From: Symsagittifera roscoffensis | Lineage: Eukaryota > Xenacoelomorpha > Acoela > Convolutidae | DNA: 64,000 nucleotides | Assembly (NCBI RefSeq): GCF_963678635.1 | Contig: NC_087070.1 | Location: 33,681,955-33,745,954 of the forward strand | Reading direction: 5' to 3' | Shown: piece by piece, positions 43,707 to 57,216 of the stretch | Position numbering within the stretch: the stretch's first letter is position 1 | How the letters are laid out: every line of letters begins with the position of its first letter | Translations under genes and position numbers: made by a program | Notes under the pieces: generated by a model | Told to the model about the DNA's origin: nothing | Seen by the model: only the letters and a program-made list of their open reading frames with translations | Databases searched by the model: none

Positions 43707-46700
43707 TTGAGAATGAGTCTAGACAAGTCAAGGATACCTAAACGAGGTAATAGCTCTAGGAAATTCATACCTAAAAAGCAAAGAAAAACAATGACTGACC
43801 CTTTTGTGGATCGGATCAAACGAGCCCGGACCGACAAAGGGGAGACGGTTTCAGGCAGAATGGTTGAAACGAGGAGTCAGAAGTCCTCAGAAGAAGGAAA
43901 AGCTATGTTAGAAGTGGAGGTCCATACGGACCAGGCCATGAATGACAACCAGGAAGTACATGGACCGGAAGGGAGAGGCAGGAGGCTGGCGAGTGAATCT
44001 ACTCCGGTAGAACAAGGCCATGATTTTGCCACTTCCACCGGGACATTGGACCGAGAGCAGATGTCGGAACTGTCCCACATCTCAACTGAAATAGTGGCAA
44101 CTAGAAGATCTCCAACCGACAACACCATGATGGCAGGCTGGACTGAGAAACTAACAACGTCCTCATCGTTCTCAGAAAGAATGAGGAACACCTTAGGAAA
44201 CATCACCATGGGAAAGGGCACAGGAAATGAAGGTGAATCCCAGGAGGAAGAAGAGGACGAAGAAGAGCAAGTGGATTTTGGGTCTCAAGTCAGCCTCAAT
44301 AGTTCGACCCAGGAGAATGAGGCATACGTCGAAAGAGAGACTGGAACCATGGACAAATTTGGTGTGGTGAGAACGATAAGCAAAGAGGTAAACACACCGG
44401 GCCAGTCGAGAGGCTTCGCGATTATGACAAATTCAGAGCCGCGAACTGGGGAGAATAGAAACAAAGGGCTAGTCAACGCATTGGCGGATCCTGAAGTGGA
44501 TAATGAAAAGACGTCGAGACAGAGAGTAAAAGCCCGAATCTCGACCAGCACGAAGCTACCTGGGACCGACAGGGTGATACTGCCACTAGTGACGCCACTC
44601 GCGGATAACGGGGCAGCATTAGAAGAAGCCTTGAAAAACATAGTGGGCAGTATAGGAGAACAAAACGAACAGATGTCCTTAAGAATGAGTGAACTAGAAA
44701 GAGCAGCTCACATTGAGAGAGAAAGTCTACGAGAAGAAATAAACCGCAATAGACAAGAAGTTGGTATTAAAAGAAAGAACGGACGAGCACTTAGCGAAGA
44801 ACTTGTCGCGAATGAGAAGAGAAGCGGAACAGAGAGAGTTACGCTTAAGAGACGACATGGTGAAGTTGAGAATTCAGCAAGAGCAGTCTCTTGGGACTCT
44901 TGACACAAAGATAGATGCGATGATGGATAGGCGAACTCAGGCTATCATGGATAGGTTGGACGGGCTACTAGGCAGCAAGAGTGGACTAAAAGAAGGGGAA
45001 CCAAACTCGGGAGGTCCCAGAAGGGAGCCGAAGGTGAACTTCAATGACCATCAAAGGAGGAGGACATATAGATCCACTAGAGGTAGGAGCAGTTCATCAG
45101 GCTATGCCACAAGGGATAATAGAACATGGGGCCCGAACAGTAGAGCAAAATCAACGGGGAACAGACAGACCTCTAACGAACGACCGACGCAAGGCACACA
45201 TGCAACGGGGAGAAGTGATTCCAGGAACAGGAGTCATGCAAGCCCAAGGATGAGTCATGCGAGCCAAGGAAGAAACAATCCCGGCGATTCGGAAAGAAGG
45301 GATATACCAAATACAGAACCCTTATCAGGGGGCGATGATACTCAGGCGGGGCATTCAAGAGATTCCACAGCAATGGCCACAGCCTTTGAACCCCTAAACA
45401 GGTCTTTAGAGACATTCCTTACAAGGTTATCCAGAACCAATGAACACCTTAGGAAACATCACCATGGGAAAGGGCACAGGAAATGAAGGTGAATCCCAGG
45501 AGAAAGAAGAGGACGAAGAAGAGCAAGTGGATTTTGGGTCTCAAGTCAGCCTCAATAGTTCGACACAGGAGAATGAGGCATACGTCGAAAGAGAGACTGG
45601 AACCATGGACAAATTTGGTGTGGTGAGAACGATAAGCAAAGAGGTAAACACACCGGGCCAGTCGAGAGGCTTCGCGATTATGACAAATTCAGAGCCGCGA
45701 ACTGGGTAGAATAGAAACAAAGGGCTAGGCAACGCATTGGCGGATCCTGAAGTGGATAATGAAAAGACGTCGAGACAGAGAGTAAAAGCCCGAATCTCGA
45801 CCAGCACGAAGCTAACTGGGACCGACAGGGTGACACTGCCACTAGTGACGCCACTCGTGGATAACGGGGCAGCATTAGAAGAAGCCTTGAACAACATAGT
45901 GGGCAGTATAGGAGAACAAAACGAATAGATGTCCTTAAGAATGAGTGAACTAGAAAGAGCAGCTCACATTGAGAGAGAAAGTCTACGGGAAGAAATAAAC
46001 CGCAATAGACAAGAAGTTGGTAGGAGCGAAAAACGCTTAAAAGAAAGAACGGACGAGCACTTAGCGAAGAACTTGTCGCGAATGACAAGAGAAGCGGAAC
46101 AGAGAGATTTACGCTTAAGAGACGACATGGAGAAGTTGAGAATTCAGCAAGAGCAGTCTCTTGGGACTCTTGACACAAAGATAGATGCGATGATGGATAG
46201 GCGAACTCAGGCTATCATGGATAGGTTGGACGGGCTACTAGGCAGCAAGAGTGGACTAAAAGAAGGGGAACCAAACTCGGGAGGTCCCAGAAGGGAGCCG
46301 AAGGTGAACTTCAATGACCATCAAAGGAGGAGGACATATAGATCCACTAGAGGTAGGAGCAGTTCATCAGGCTATGCCACAAGGGATAATAGAACATGGG
46401 GCCCGAACAGTAGAGCAAGTTCAACGGGGAACAGACAGACCTCTAACGAACGACCGACGCAAGGCACACATGCAACGGGGAGAAGTGATTCCAGGAACAG
46501 GAGTCATGCAAGCCCAAGGATGAGTCATGCGAGCCAAGGAAGAAACAATCCCGGCGATTCGGATAGAAGGGATATACCAAATACAGAACCCTTATCAGGG
46601 GGCGATGATACTCAGGCGGGGCATTCAAGAGATGCCACAGCAATGGCCACAGCCTTTGACCCCCTAAACAGGTCTTTAGAGACATTCCTTACAAGGTTAT

Positions 46701-49700
46701 CCAGAACCAATGAACGCAGTGAGAAGTCCAGAATCGTTTTTGAGAAAGCAAGATGCTACAAAAACGAATCTGATGGCTGCATTGATACCTGGATAGAGGT
46801 AATGAAACTGCATTTCGAGGAAGAAGACCTGTCAGAAAGATAAGAATGCAGTGCGCTTACCAGTAACTTGGAAGGAACGGTCCTGAACTGCGTGATGACC
46901 AAAAAGCAATACCAACAGGACACTGCTGAGAAAATCTTTGAAATCTTGTTAAATCTTTTTGGCTCAGGGGTGCAGGGGCACCAAGCAATGATGCGCTTCG
47001 AGAAACGGAGGCAACGAGAAGATGAAACGATAGACAAGTTTCTAGATGACTTGGAAATGCTGAGAAGACGCAGCCAACCGGATGAGTCGAACCGAAGGAT
47101 GAACCTGGCAGTAGCCTCAAAATTCATCGATGGTGTGAAGAATGGTGAACTTCGAACAATGCTAGCAACGCATTACACACCACTATCAACCATTGCGCCA
47201 ACACCAGAGGAGTTGAGGCTCAAGTCAAAAGAATATCTTTTGTTGAAACCTCCTTCGAGATCTGGATACTATAAGAACAATTATGGCAATTTTAACAACG
47301 GACCAGCAAACCAAGGGAACAACTGGTACAAACCGAGGGATGATATGGACAAGAGACGCTCTTGTGCCAATTGCAGTTCAACGGACCATCATGTGTCAGC
47401 ATGCCCAACTTACAAACAAGGCATGAAGGAAATAGGCTTTAGCCTCGAGGACAAAGATGCGTCAGAAATTGACCATGAGGATTTCATGAGAGGAGTAATT
47501 GCAAAATTCGGCCCGAGGTGTTTCTTTTGCAACTTGGAAGGTCATTTTAAATCAGATTGTCCGCAATTCTGGGGTGCAGTGGCAGACATCAAGCATCCAA
47601 GGCATGAGGAAGCTTTATCAGGAGTGAAAGCCAGCAAGGCTCGCCTGTTGAGTGGAGCGGAGGCGCACAGAAAAGACAAACCGCAAGAGCTGGCGACGAA
47701 GAAAATGCAAGCAGTAACTGAAGAGACACGTGAGCCGGAACCAGTGACTGCGGCCGATGACTTCAAGATTGATTATAAAGCAGCCGCGAGGGATGCTCTA
47801 AATAGAGTGCAGCAGGAACTGGTGACGAAAGAGATCGAACAAAAAGTGAAACTCGAACTGGAGAATGAGAAACTACAGGAGCAACTGAATACCTTCGAAG
47901 CAAAGGAGTTCGAGGAGACTAAAGCACCAAGCAGTTTGAGCATGAAACTTATTGTGATCTCCGGTCAGAGGTTCGGCATGGTGCCACAAGGAAGTAAGAT
48001 ATAGTCGATAATCTCAGTGGCTGGACACCAGGTAATCAGAAATCTGAGTGAACCATCCGAATTCACTTTGATGCATTTGGACACATATGCAGATTATCTG
48101 AGGCAGGTGGAGCCACGCACTGAGTCGAGAGCTGTGCGAGCACTACTAACAACGGGTGGCCCTCGCACAAAGAAACTTCATGGACGCTACCTGGAGGTCT
48201 ATGGGCCGTATCAAGTGAGGCTGAACGTGGATGGGATCAGTATCTACACTAGGACTTATGTAACAACAGACAGTGACCAGATAGGGCAGATCTATTTGGG
48301 TGAGGAGGAACTCAAAGTCCGCAGGATAGGCCATGACGCCATGATGGAACAAGATGCAGTACACATTGGGTATGAAGCAGATGTGACTGCACATCTGCTC
48401 GACACCAACGGAAAGGAAATCGGAGTCACAGGGCTTCTGGACACAGGAGCGGCAGTGAGTGTGATGCCGATAAAGATTTGGGAAAGAATGGGCTTCACGA
48501 GGGAATATCTAATTCCGACGAATCTCCGACTGGCTGCAGCCAATCGAGGAGCAATTTACGTAGCCGGAAGAACACCAATAACGGTCCTCCACATGGGAGG
48601 ACGGGATCTTTGGATGAGCTTACTGGTGGTAGAGAATTTGATCGACGCCGACCAATTCATCTTGGGCAGAGATTTCGTCAGGAATTTTGACGTGATGATT
48701 GACTTGAACAACGGTCTGATACGGATTAGAAACCCGAACCGGAAGCATGTTAAGAAACCGATTAATAGGATAATAACAGACAAAAACAAGGTACCAATTT
48801 TTTTAGATAGAAAAGTGAAACTACAGCCAGGACAGGCTGTGGTGGCAATTTTTAGAATGAGAAATTTAAATTCGTTAAGCGATAGTAAACAGGTTTGTTT
48901 GGTACCGAGTCCAAATAGTCAGGTTTCGGTGATTTTAGGCCGGAACTTCTCGGTAACGCGAAACGGACTGTGTGTCAGTGTGTTATTGAACACACTGGAC
49001 ACCACGGTTTCAATCCAGCGTGGAAAAAAGCTTGGTTACGCTTTGCAGATGAGGACCGACTATGAGGAGACACAAAACTTGAAGAAACATAGTGTGAAAG
49101 ACTGTCCTTATCATGCCAATAACGATAAAATTTTGAAGAGGATTAATGAATTAAAATCTATTCATAAATTGTTTTCAATGAAATCCGAAACAGACGACGG
49201 CTTATCGAGCTGCTCGAATTTTCCGGAACGCCCCTCGTCATATGAACTAGAATCTGACAAACCGGTTTTGCCAGAGATAGAACATTTAAAAGGGAAAATA
49301 GGTGAGGGAGATTTCGAAAAATTGCGGGACCTCTCAAATCGGAACGCAGATGTATTTTCAAATCATAAGGCGGATATCGGTTGCTGTACTTTCGTCGAAC
49401 ACGAAATCGAACTTGAAGAGGGCGCCGTTCCCCATAGGGAAGGCACAAGACGAATGACGCCACACAAGTCGGAAGCGTGCCGAGCGGAAATAGAAATGTT
49501 GCTTGAATACGACATGATAGAACCCTCGAAATCGCCATGGGCTTGCGGGGTAGTAATGGCGAAAAAGAAAGGGGGCAGCTTAGGTTTTGTTGCGACTTTC
49601 GTTACTTGAACGCGGTAACGATAAAAGATGCGTACCCGATACCGCGAATAGACGAGAGCCTCTCTAAGCTTGGTGATGCCAAGTTCTTCACCACATTGGA

Positions 49701-52700
49701 CATGGGTTCTGCCTTCTGGCAGGTCCCTCTGCGGAAGAAGGATAGAGAGAAAACCGGATTCGCGTGCGAATTAGGGTTGTACCAGTGGAAGAGGATGCCC
49801 TTCGGCTTGTGCAACGCAACGGCCACTTTTCAAAGACTGATGGCTCAGGCTTTGACCAGAGTGACAAAGAAGTACGGGAACCTTGTGATGTGTTACGTGG
49901 ACGACGTGGTCATAGCGACACCAACCCTGGAAGACCATATTGATCGGCTCGATGAGGTCTTTGGATGCATGAAAAGAGCAGGCTTGAAGTGCAAACCATC
50001 GAAATGTGAAATCCTTAGGGATTCAATCAAGTACCTGGGAAGAATGGTGGACAGGCATGGTGTGAGGCCGGACCCGGAAGCAGTAGAAGCAGTGTTGACA
50101 TGGAAGTCTCCCAGGACGGACACACAGCTCCTGAGCTTCCTAGGGTATGCCAACTACTACCGGGAGTTCATAAAAGGATATACGGACAAAGTGTATCCAA
50201 TTCAGAAGCTGATGCGCAACAAAGGGAAAAAGTTCGAATGGAACGATGAAGCACAAGTTGCCTTCGAGAACATAAAGCGGGAACTGTGCGAAGCGCCAGT
50301 GCTAGGCATGCCTACAGAAAAGGGCATGTATGTTCTTGACACAGACGCATCGGTAGTAGCCATCTCAGGAATATTGCATCAGGAGCAACAATGGAGTGGA
50401 AGAACGGTTCTCCGTCCCGTTGCATACGGCATCAAGGTCTTGAGTGACACTGAGATGAAATATGGCGCACCAAAAGCAGAAATGTTTGCAGTAGTCACAT
50501 TTGTGGAAAAATACCGCGCATACTTGGGGAGCGCTTCCTTTAAGTTACGCGTAGACAACAGAGCGTTATCCTGGTTGAAGACCTACTCGATGGATGGAGA
50601 CCTACTCGAGAAGTGACTAGAGATGACCCCGAGTGGACATCAGCCGTGGCATCACTGACAGTCAGTGAGAAGGTGAAGATCATGCCGTCCAGACGACAAC
50701 ACAAAGAGAACAAGAGGGATTGTAGGACAATAGTTCAGCAACTAGTATCCTCAATACCACACGAGGTTTCAACCAGTACTTCTTACGGACGGAAAGAACA
50801 GGGGAGCAGTACGCGAAGGAAAACCGTTACCTTTGTGGACCAGGATAAAGAAAGTGAGAAGGTAGAACAAAACCTGCTGCAAGATTGTTTGTACGAGGAG
50901 ACGAATGATGAGAGGAGCCAGCGATTACAAAATCAACACCCGGGACAAGAAAGTTTGTCCGGGGAGTCTGAGATAGATGAAAAAGTTCCTGATGAGAAAC
51001 AGGACCTGGGAAACAAGGTTTTGTCCGGGGAGTTCAGATGGATGCGAAGAAGGCACAGACATGATCTGGAGGAGCGTGCAGACTCCATCACAACCTCTTC
51101 AACAGATGACAATTCCCGAAACTCAGGAATTGATACCTATTCAGACAGGAACTCAAGCTCGGGATCAGAACTGTCCGAACTAGCGATCCACACACTACTA
51201 GTGGAAACTCGTGCAAGGGATCTGAACAGAGAGGTGTACCAGGATCCTGAGCGTGATCGCTACCTTATACCAAGCGAAAGATTCTTTGACAACGCAGCGG
51301 ATGGTTTGGAGACAATAGCGGTACCGAAACGTTCGATAAGTCTGTTGCCACAAAAAGAGGTAGTCAAGACTCATCTTCAGCCGTTTAAGCAAGAAACACA
51401 GCCGCTGGCGAAGATTTGGTGCGTTAAGATGGAAGAAGATACACACCAGCCCAATGAGCTGAATAGTCAGATGAGGGTCAAGAAGACGTACTTGAAGGCG
51501 AGATACAGACTCTCGGATCTTCTAAGGGCGCAGAGAAATGATCGCATGACAAGCAACCTGAAAAAAGGGATCGAGAATGGTTCTCCGGATCAAGGGGACC
51601 TCGAGGAAGACAGTTATCGTATCCTGAGACAGTACTTCATGCAGAACAAGGACGGGATTGTGGCTTGCAAATGAAGAGAAGAAGACAGAGTCCTATACAA
51701 GTATAACGCGATAGTGTTGCCGCAACTCTATCAGACAGAACTATTATTCAGGTCGCATGATCAGATGGGCCATCAGGGGATCGACAAAGTATATCAGATG
51801 ATCCTGAAGCGCTTTGAGTGGCCTGGGATGAAAAAGGCATGCGAGAAATGGGTAACAGCATGTCTGTCATGCCAACAGGTCAAGGATTCAAGGAAGTTGC
51901 GATTTCCTTTACAATCGATCGAGTCGTCTGAATTTAACGAGGTGGTGCAGATAGATCACCAAAAGATATGCATGACAGACAGTGGTTATAATCAGGTACT
52001 GCTCATGATAGATCATTTCACGAAGTATGCAGAGGCCGTGCCCTGCATAACTGCCTCGGCGGAAGAGACATGCGACCACCTGATCAATACGTGGATAGCG
52101 AGACATGGTTGTCCGATGACGTTTCAATCGGATAATGGAACAGCTTTCGTAGGAGAGCTTACGAAAGAGCTTATGAGACGCTCACAGGTTGCTTAGGCTC
52201 ACTCCACGACATACCACCCCCAGACGAATGGCTTAGTGTAACGACAGAATAGGACGTTAGTGTCGATGCTGAGAGTATATTGTTCCAGGTACATGATCGA
52301 TTGGGACAGATACTTTCCACAGGTGATGGGAGCCTATAATTGCACGCAACACTCCACCACTGGAGTTACTCCACACATGATGCTAACTGGACACGAGAAG
52401 TCTTTACCCTTAACCTTTTTCTATCCAGAGTATGAGGGAAAGAAAACGTCTCCACAGGTCTACGTGAGGGATGTGATCAGACGTCAACAGGAGTTGAACG
52501 ATTTATGTAGACGAAATACTCACCAAGCACAGGCAACGCAGAGGAAAAAATTCGACAAGAAAGTAGCTGGTGCAAAGCTTACTCGGTGGGAGATTACGTA
52601 TGGGTATTTCAGACCGTTATACCACCGAAAGGAACGAAAAAGCTCCTAAAAAAGTGGAGGGGACACTTCATGATTACGGAAGTGCATCAAGAGGGACGCT

Positions 52701-54077
52701 TTTACAGACTGAGTACTGGCCGAGCTGCTCATTACGAAAACATTAAGCCACACAATCCATCGACTGAAGACTGGTGTATACCTGCAGACATGGAAGAAGG
52801 GGATTATCTAATGATGGATCCTGCTTGTGAGGTCAACGAGAAGGGCACCAGGGAGAAGAACGATGGAAACAAAGTCGTGGAGGAAGGAACGAACACACTG
52901 CTGGATCTGGATCCAAACTAATTGATCGATGAGGACGATGAAACCTTACCCTACGCAGAGGAGGATTGGCAGGATCCCGAACAGATGGAGGTTCCCAGGA
53001 TTTGGAACCGGATCTTCCGTTCACGATACAGACTCGTCAGACAAGATCCAAGAAGAAATATAACCCTTACGGTGACGATTTTGTAGTGGACAGATTTTGT
53101 GGTGGGTCTAGAGGAAATAACTGTGTCACAGTTTATTGACATAGTCGATGATCACGACGACGAGTGGGTCGATGATCGATCGAAACCCGAGGTAGAATTC
53201 GACGACGAGCAACAGCAGTCATATGAACAAGACTTGACGAATCTGCGTGTCTTGGAATGGCTGAACGAAATGACGTCGGACCCAAAGGAGATCAGTGTCA
53301 CGATTCAAGATGTAGATAGTGAAAGCATGAAATACATAAAAACCGAAAGGGATTATACTTCCTGGGCTGCCCAGGAAGGGCAATTACTCATTCCTGCATC
53401 CAACCTCGATTTAATATCCGGTATGCAATTAACGGGGACATCGATGGATATTTTTGTCCGGGGAGTGGGGGCAGAACTTAACCACACTTGAAAAATTATT
53501 GATAAAAAAATTAAGAATAACAAGAGAGACAGGTGATCTAGAAGCAGAAACAGGCGAAGAACCTGAGAAACCTGACATAGGGAGGGTAGTTGAGTCATAA
53601 TTTAACTTACCAAATGAATATTCAAGTAGCATAATACTAACAGACAGTGATTTCATACTCACAAATAGAACATGTGCAATAGAAATCACAGCAGACATGA
53701 GTTTTAGGACAGCGTTAGCGGCAAATTTTAAGAGAGAATATAAAAACATAGAGTTCCTATGGAAGCAAAGACCAGGGATAGGGGGCGCAGCGGCCTTACC
53801 TCCTGCGGCGTCACAGATACCGGGAAAATACCTATACTTCTTGGTGACGAGGGCGACGGAGAAGCAGCTCGTGGACCCAGAGAACCTAGTCTTATCCTTG
53901 ACGAGGTTGAGGGACTTCCTCGTGGAAATGGACGTGAAGGAGCTTTCGCTTCCAGTGTACGACCCGAACAGAGGAAGACTGCACCCTCGAGAACTGTACG
54001 CGCTGGTACACGTGATATTCTCTGATACTAATATACAAGTATATTTACATAAGAAATATTACTTAAGTATAGGCTGA
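43707..54077 (+). pseudogene. gag-pol remnant of copy 2
   Basis: The remnant is colinear with the 3200-residue polyprotein of copy 1. Recognisable parts are the MSLDKSR start, coiled coil, CCHC knuckles, protease, reverse transcriptase, RNase H, LSGE-containing spacer, integrase and the macro-like C-terminus. It is broken at a dozen or more places and part of the gag region is tandemly duplicated. No product is expected. Confidence 0.9.
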
Positions 54078-54468
54078 GTGACGGGTGTGAGGGTGTTAGG
54101 CTAAATACTAAGTTGTATGTAATGTGTGATATGTGTGTTATGTTATGTTATGTTATGTGTTATGTTATTAAGCTCTTGGGTAAGAAGGAGTTAGTGACCA
54201 TGAACAACTGAATGACGATCTTAGGAATAGATCCAAAGTTTGGACTGTCCAATCTTAGGTCGAATTCCAAAATTTTAGAGACCGATTGATTTTAATAAAT
54301 TTTAGGATAAAAATCTCTTTATCTGACTGTTTTTAAGTAAATTTTAACGAGAAATTAAGGTGAAACTGACAAATGTGATATTCGTGACTTCTTTTTTAGA
54401 TCCTGATTGATCATTTAATTGCTCACTTGAGTCAAAACCTTGAAATCAAATCGAATCTGAAGTACAGT
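54078..54468 (+). other. Inter-ORF region of copy 2
   Basis: This is the counterpart of 21295-21700. It keeps the TATGT microsatellite (about 54118-54170), the GGACTGTCC palindrome (about 54241-54253) and the pyrimidine-rich acceptor ending at 54399. Conservation of these features in an old copy supports a role in expression of the second frame. Confidence 0.6.
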
Positions 54469-57216
54469 ATGGAGAATTTCAACTTGGATGAATTGATGGA
54501 CCTGGCAGAGGCATAGGTAGGACCGATGATAGATGCGATCTATCGTCGGCTGATGGATCGAGACTTCGCTATGGAGGACCCAGAGGTAGTCATGTTGCTG
54601 ACCGCCCTGATCAACATCTTGGGGCATGACAACCGTGGGGACCGCCCCACGGAAGTCCTATCGATGGCAGCATATGGAGAGAGGTGAGTACTAGACCACC
54701 CGAACATGAGAGTGATGAGGTGGAGAAACGGGGCTCTCTCAGGGAGTGAATTGGCGAATGAGCCTGGATTGGGAAGTTCTAGGACTTACCAACCAGGTGA
54801 AATGCCTATGCCCTCCAAGCCCAAACCTGGGCTGACGAGAATGCATCAGGAGATGAACAGCGAGGCTGCCTCGTCTGGTTCACCACTGAGAGCAGCTGTG
54901 CCACCAAAGAGGGCGAAAGTAGAACAGAAGGTTCAGACGAACCAAACCATGCAAGATCTGGATGGGATAAAGGACGAACTGGAAAGAACGAAAAGGGAGC
55001 TGGACGAGGTGACTAAGACCATGCTCATTGCGGAGGACGACAGAGACATGTGAAAGAGATTGTTCGAAGACTGCAACAAAAATCAGGGTGAAGAAATTGA
55101 GCGCTTGAGGCATGACTACAAGGAGCGATCGGAACGGAGGCGCTGACAACGGACGTAGAGAAGGTGATACCTGCAAGGAGTATTCCTCGTGGGCAGTCCC
55201 CGATGGAGCTCTTGACGCCTCGAGAAATGAGTCAGACAACGGAGTCACGGCTCCCGACAGCAACAGATCGAGTGACAACCCCGGACCCTAGTGACATTTT
55301 GGGTGACCCCGTCGTGGAACAAACGTTGAGGAAGCTGATAGAGACAGCTGGACGACTGGTCGCCAACAAGAATGCGCCAGGTTCCGGGGTGACTGCACCC
55401 TATGGAACGATCGACGACACGGGCATAGTACGACTCTCCCAGACCGTGATCAGATAGGGAATTAGCGACGTGACGCCACTAATGGGGAGCTCTAAGGCCC
55501 CAGAGAGAAGAATACAGAAGATGCCAGCGAAGAAAGTGTCACGTGTAATAGACGTACAAAAGAACAATCAATTGAGACATAACTTCACGGGAGTTCCGGA
55601 GACAGATCCGAGAGCTTGCTTCAATCGAGCGACTTGGAACCCGGCAGTAAACCTGCAACAACCGCCACTGGGGACATCACATCTGAGACTGGGAGACAGC
55701 TTGGTCAGAGTACTATCGAATTTGAGGACCTCATGGGTCACCACGGTGATGGCCTTCGGAGGCGCGACGATAGCCCAGTTATATCGGATGGTGGAACAAA
55801 TGAATCCAGGGAGGATCCCCAATGTGATGATCCTGGTTGGAACGAATGACATCTCTAGAGGTTCAGATGAGCAGGAAGCACTATGGGAATCAATGATGGT
55901 GTGCTTGTTTACTACTCTCAGGCAGAAATTCAATTGCGCTGTACTGACTGTTTGCACTGTGCCAATGAAGACAAGGAGCTTGACAGCAGCAGGGAGAAGG
56001 CACAACGAAGGAGTCGTCAGGTGGAATAACATCCTGAGGAATCTCGCAAGTCGGAATGCCGGAAGAATGATCCTCACGGACATTGAACATGAGTTGAGAG
56101 CTATGGATCAAGCCAGGCTGACCACGGACGGCATCCACTTCGATAGTATAGAAGGACAGGCTTGGTTGAATCGAGTCTACCAAGAGCGGTTGGATGAGTT
56201 AGAAGCAGAACTCTTTGACACCGGAGTGCTGAAGGAGGAAGGAACATCGAATGACACGATGATTACCACCTTTGTGCCTCCTAGCCTGGAAACACGCTTG
56301 GGACGGTCCCGGCCGTCACGAACTACAGACAACAGAGCTCCAGCGAACCAGGTCAAAGGACAGACGTTCAGGATCGATTGGGAGAAGCGCCAGTGAGGAG
56401 GACCATTCATCCTAGGAGAAGAATAGGGCCAGTCAACACAATGGAAGAGGCAACTGGCACGTCCAGATCAGACACGGAGACGACAAGTACCAGTCGAGAG
56501 GAGAGACGCCCGGATAGAGGCTCATTGATGTGGTCAAGACCCATACCATCTCCCTGGCATGTGTACAAGGACGAACTAATGAAGCTGGATCTCCAGAGGG
56601 TGAGCTTCATCGAGGACGCCAGGAGGATGCTGAATGGAGCGAGGCTATCCGTCAGTAGACTGTACTCGATAACAGGCGTAGACTGGTTAATAGCCGCTGG
56701 CATAAATTTCAGCTCCAAGACGGCCTTGAGATTTGCTGACCTAGAGGGACTGCCCTCTAATAACACAATGGGACCAGTGAACGCAAGACCATTGCAGGAC
56801 GTGAGGTTGAATCATGATGAAGGGAATCGAGAAGAGGGACCTGGAAGATTTTTGGTATCAAGGGCGCCGATCGGACAACATGTGAAGATGTTCAGGCAGT
56901 TGAGCTCACCCCCAGGTCATGTGAAAGATAGAATATACCCGAAACAAGTGAGTCAAGATGGTGACGTCCAAAGTTACGGCGGATTGAAAGCGATAAAGAA
57001 AGATGAGACCATCTTTGCCGCGTACGACAAAGCAGAAATGAGGAAGGCCAAGATTATGATAGTAGCGAATTCAGAGTTCGTGTACACTTCCAAGTCTCTG
57101 TTTTGGCCGGATGTCATAATGTTGGCAGCGGTCGACCTGGACCTACTGCAAGCCGTATCTCTGGAAATAGGGGTACAAAGACAGACGGACATGAATCCAG
57201 TCACGATCGTGTTTGC
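54469..57216 (+). pseudogene. Second-ORF remnant of copy 2 (SGNH hydrolase part)
   Basis: The remnant corresponds to about the first 920 residues of the 2981-residue protein in copy 1. The SGNH signature motifs (GDSL, GTNDISRG, DGIHFD) are all still readable in the 55470-56396 part, as is the VANSEF to VFA region. It is broken at several places and stops where the inverted third copy begins. Confidence 0.85.

Larger units (their letters stand above)
39609..57216 (+). mobile_element. Ty3/gypsy-type giant LTR element, copy 2 (broken, older)
   Basis: In order it has a 5' LTR, long leader, gag-pol remnant and second-ORF remnant, all colinear with copy 1. Its 3' part and 3' LTR are absent because the sequence joins an inverted third copy near 57217. 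Its LTR is 858 bp and differs from copy 1's at many sites, so it belongs to a related subfamily. The coding parts are broken at roughly fifteen to twenty places and contain internal tandem duplication. It is a fossil considerably older than copy 1. Confidence 0.9.
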
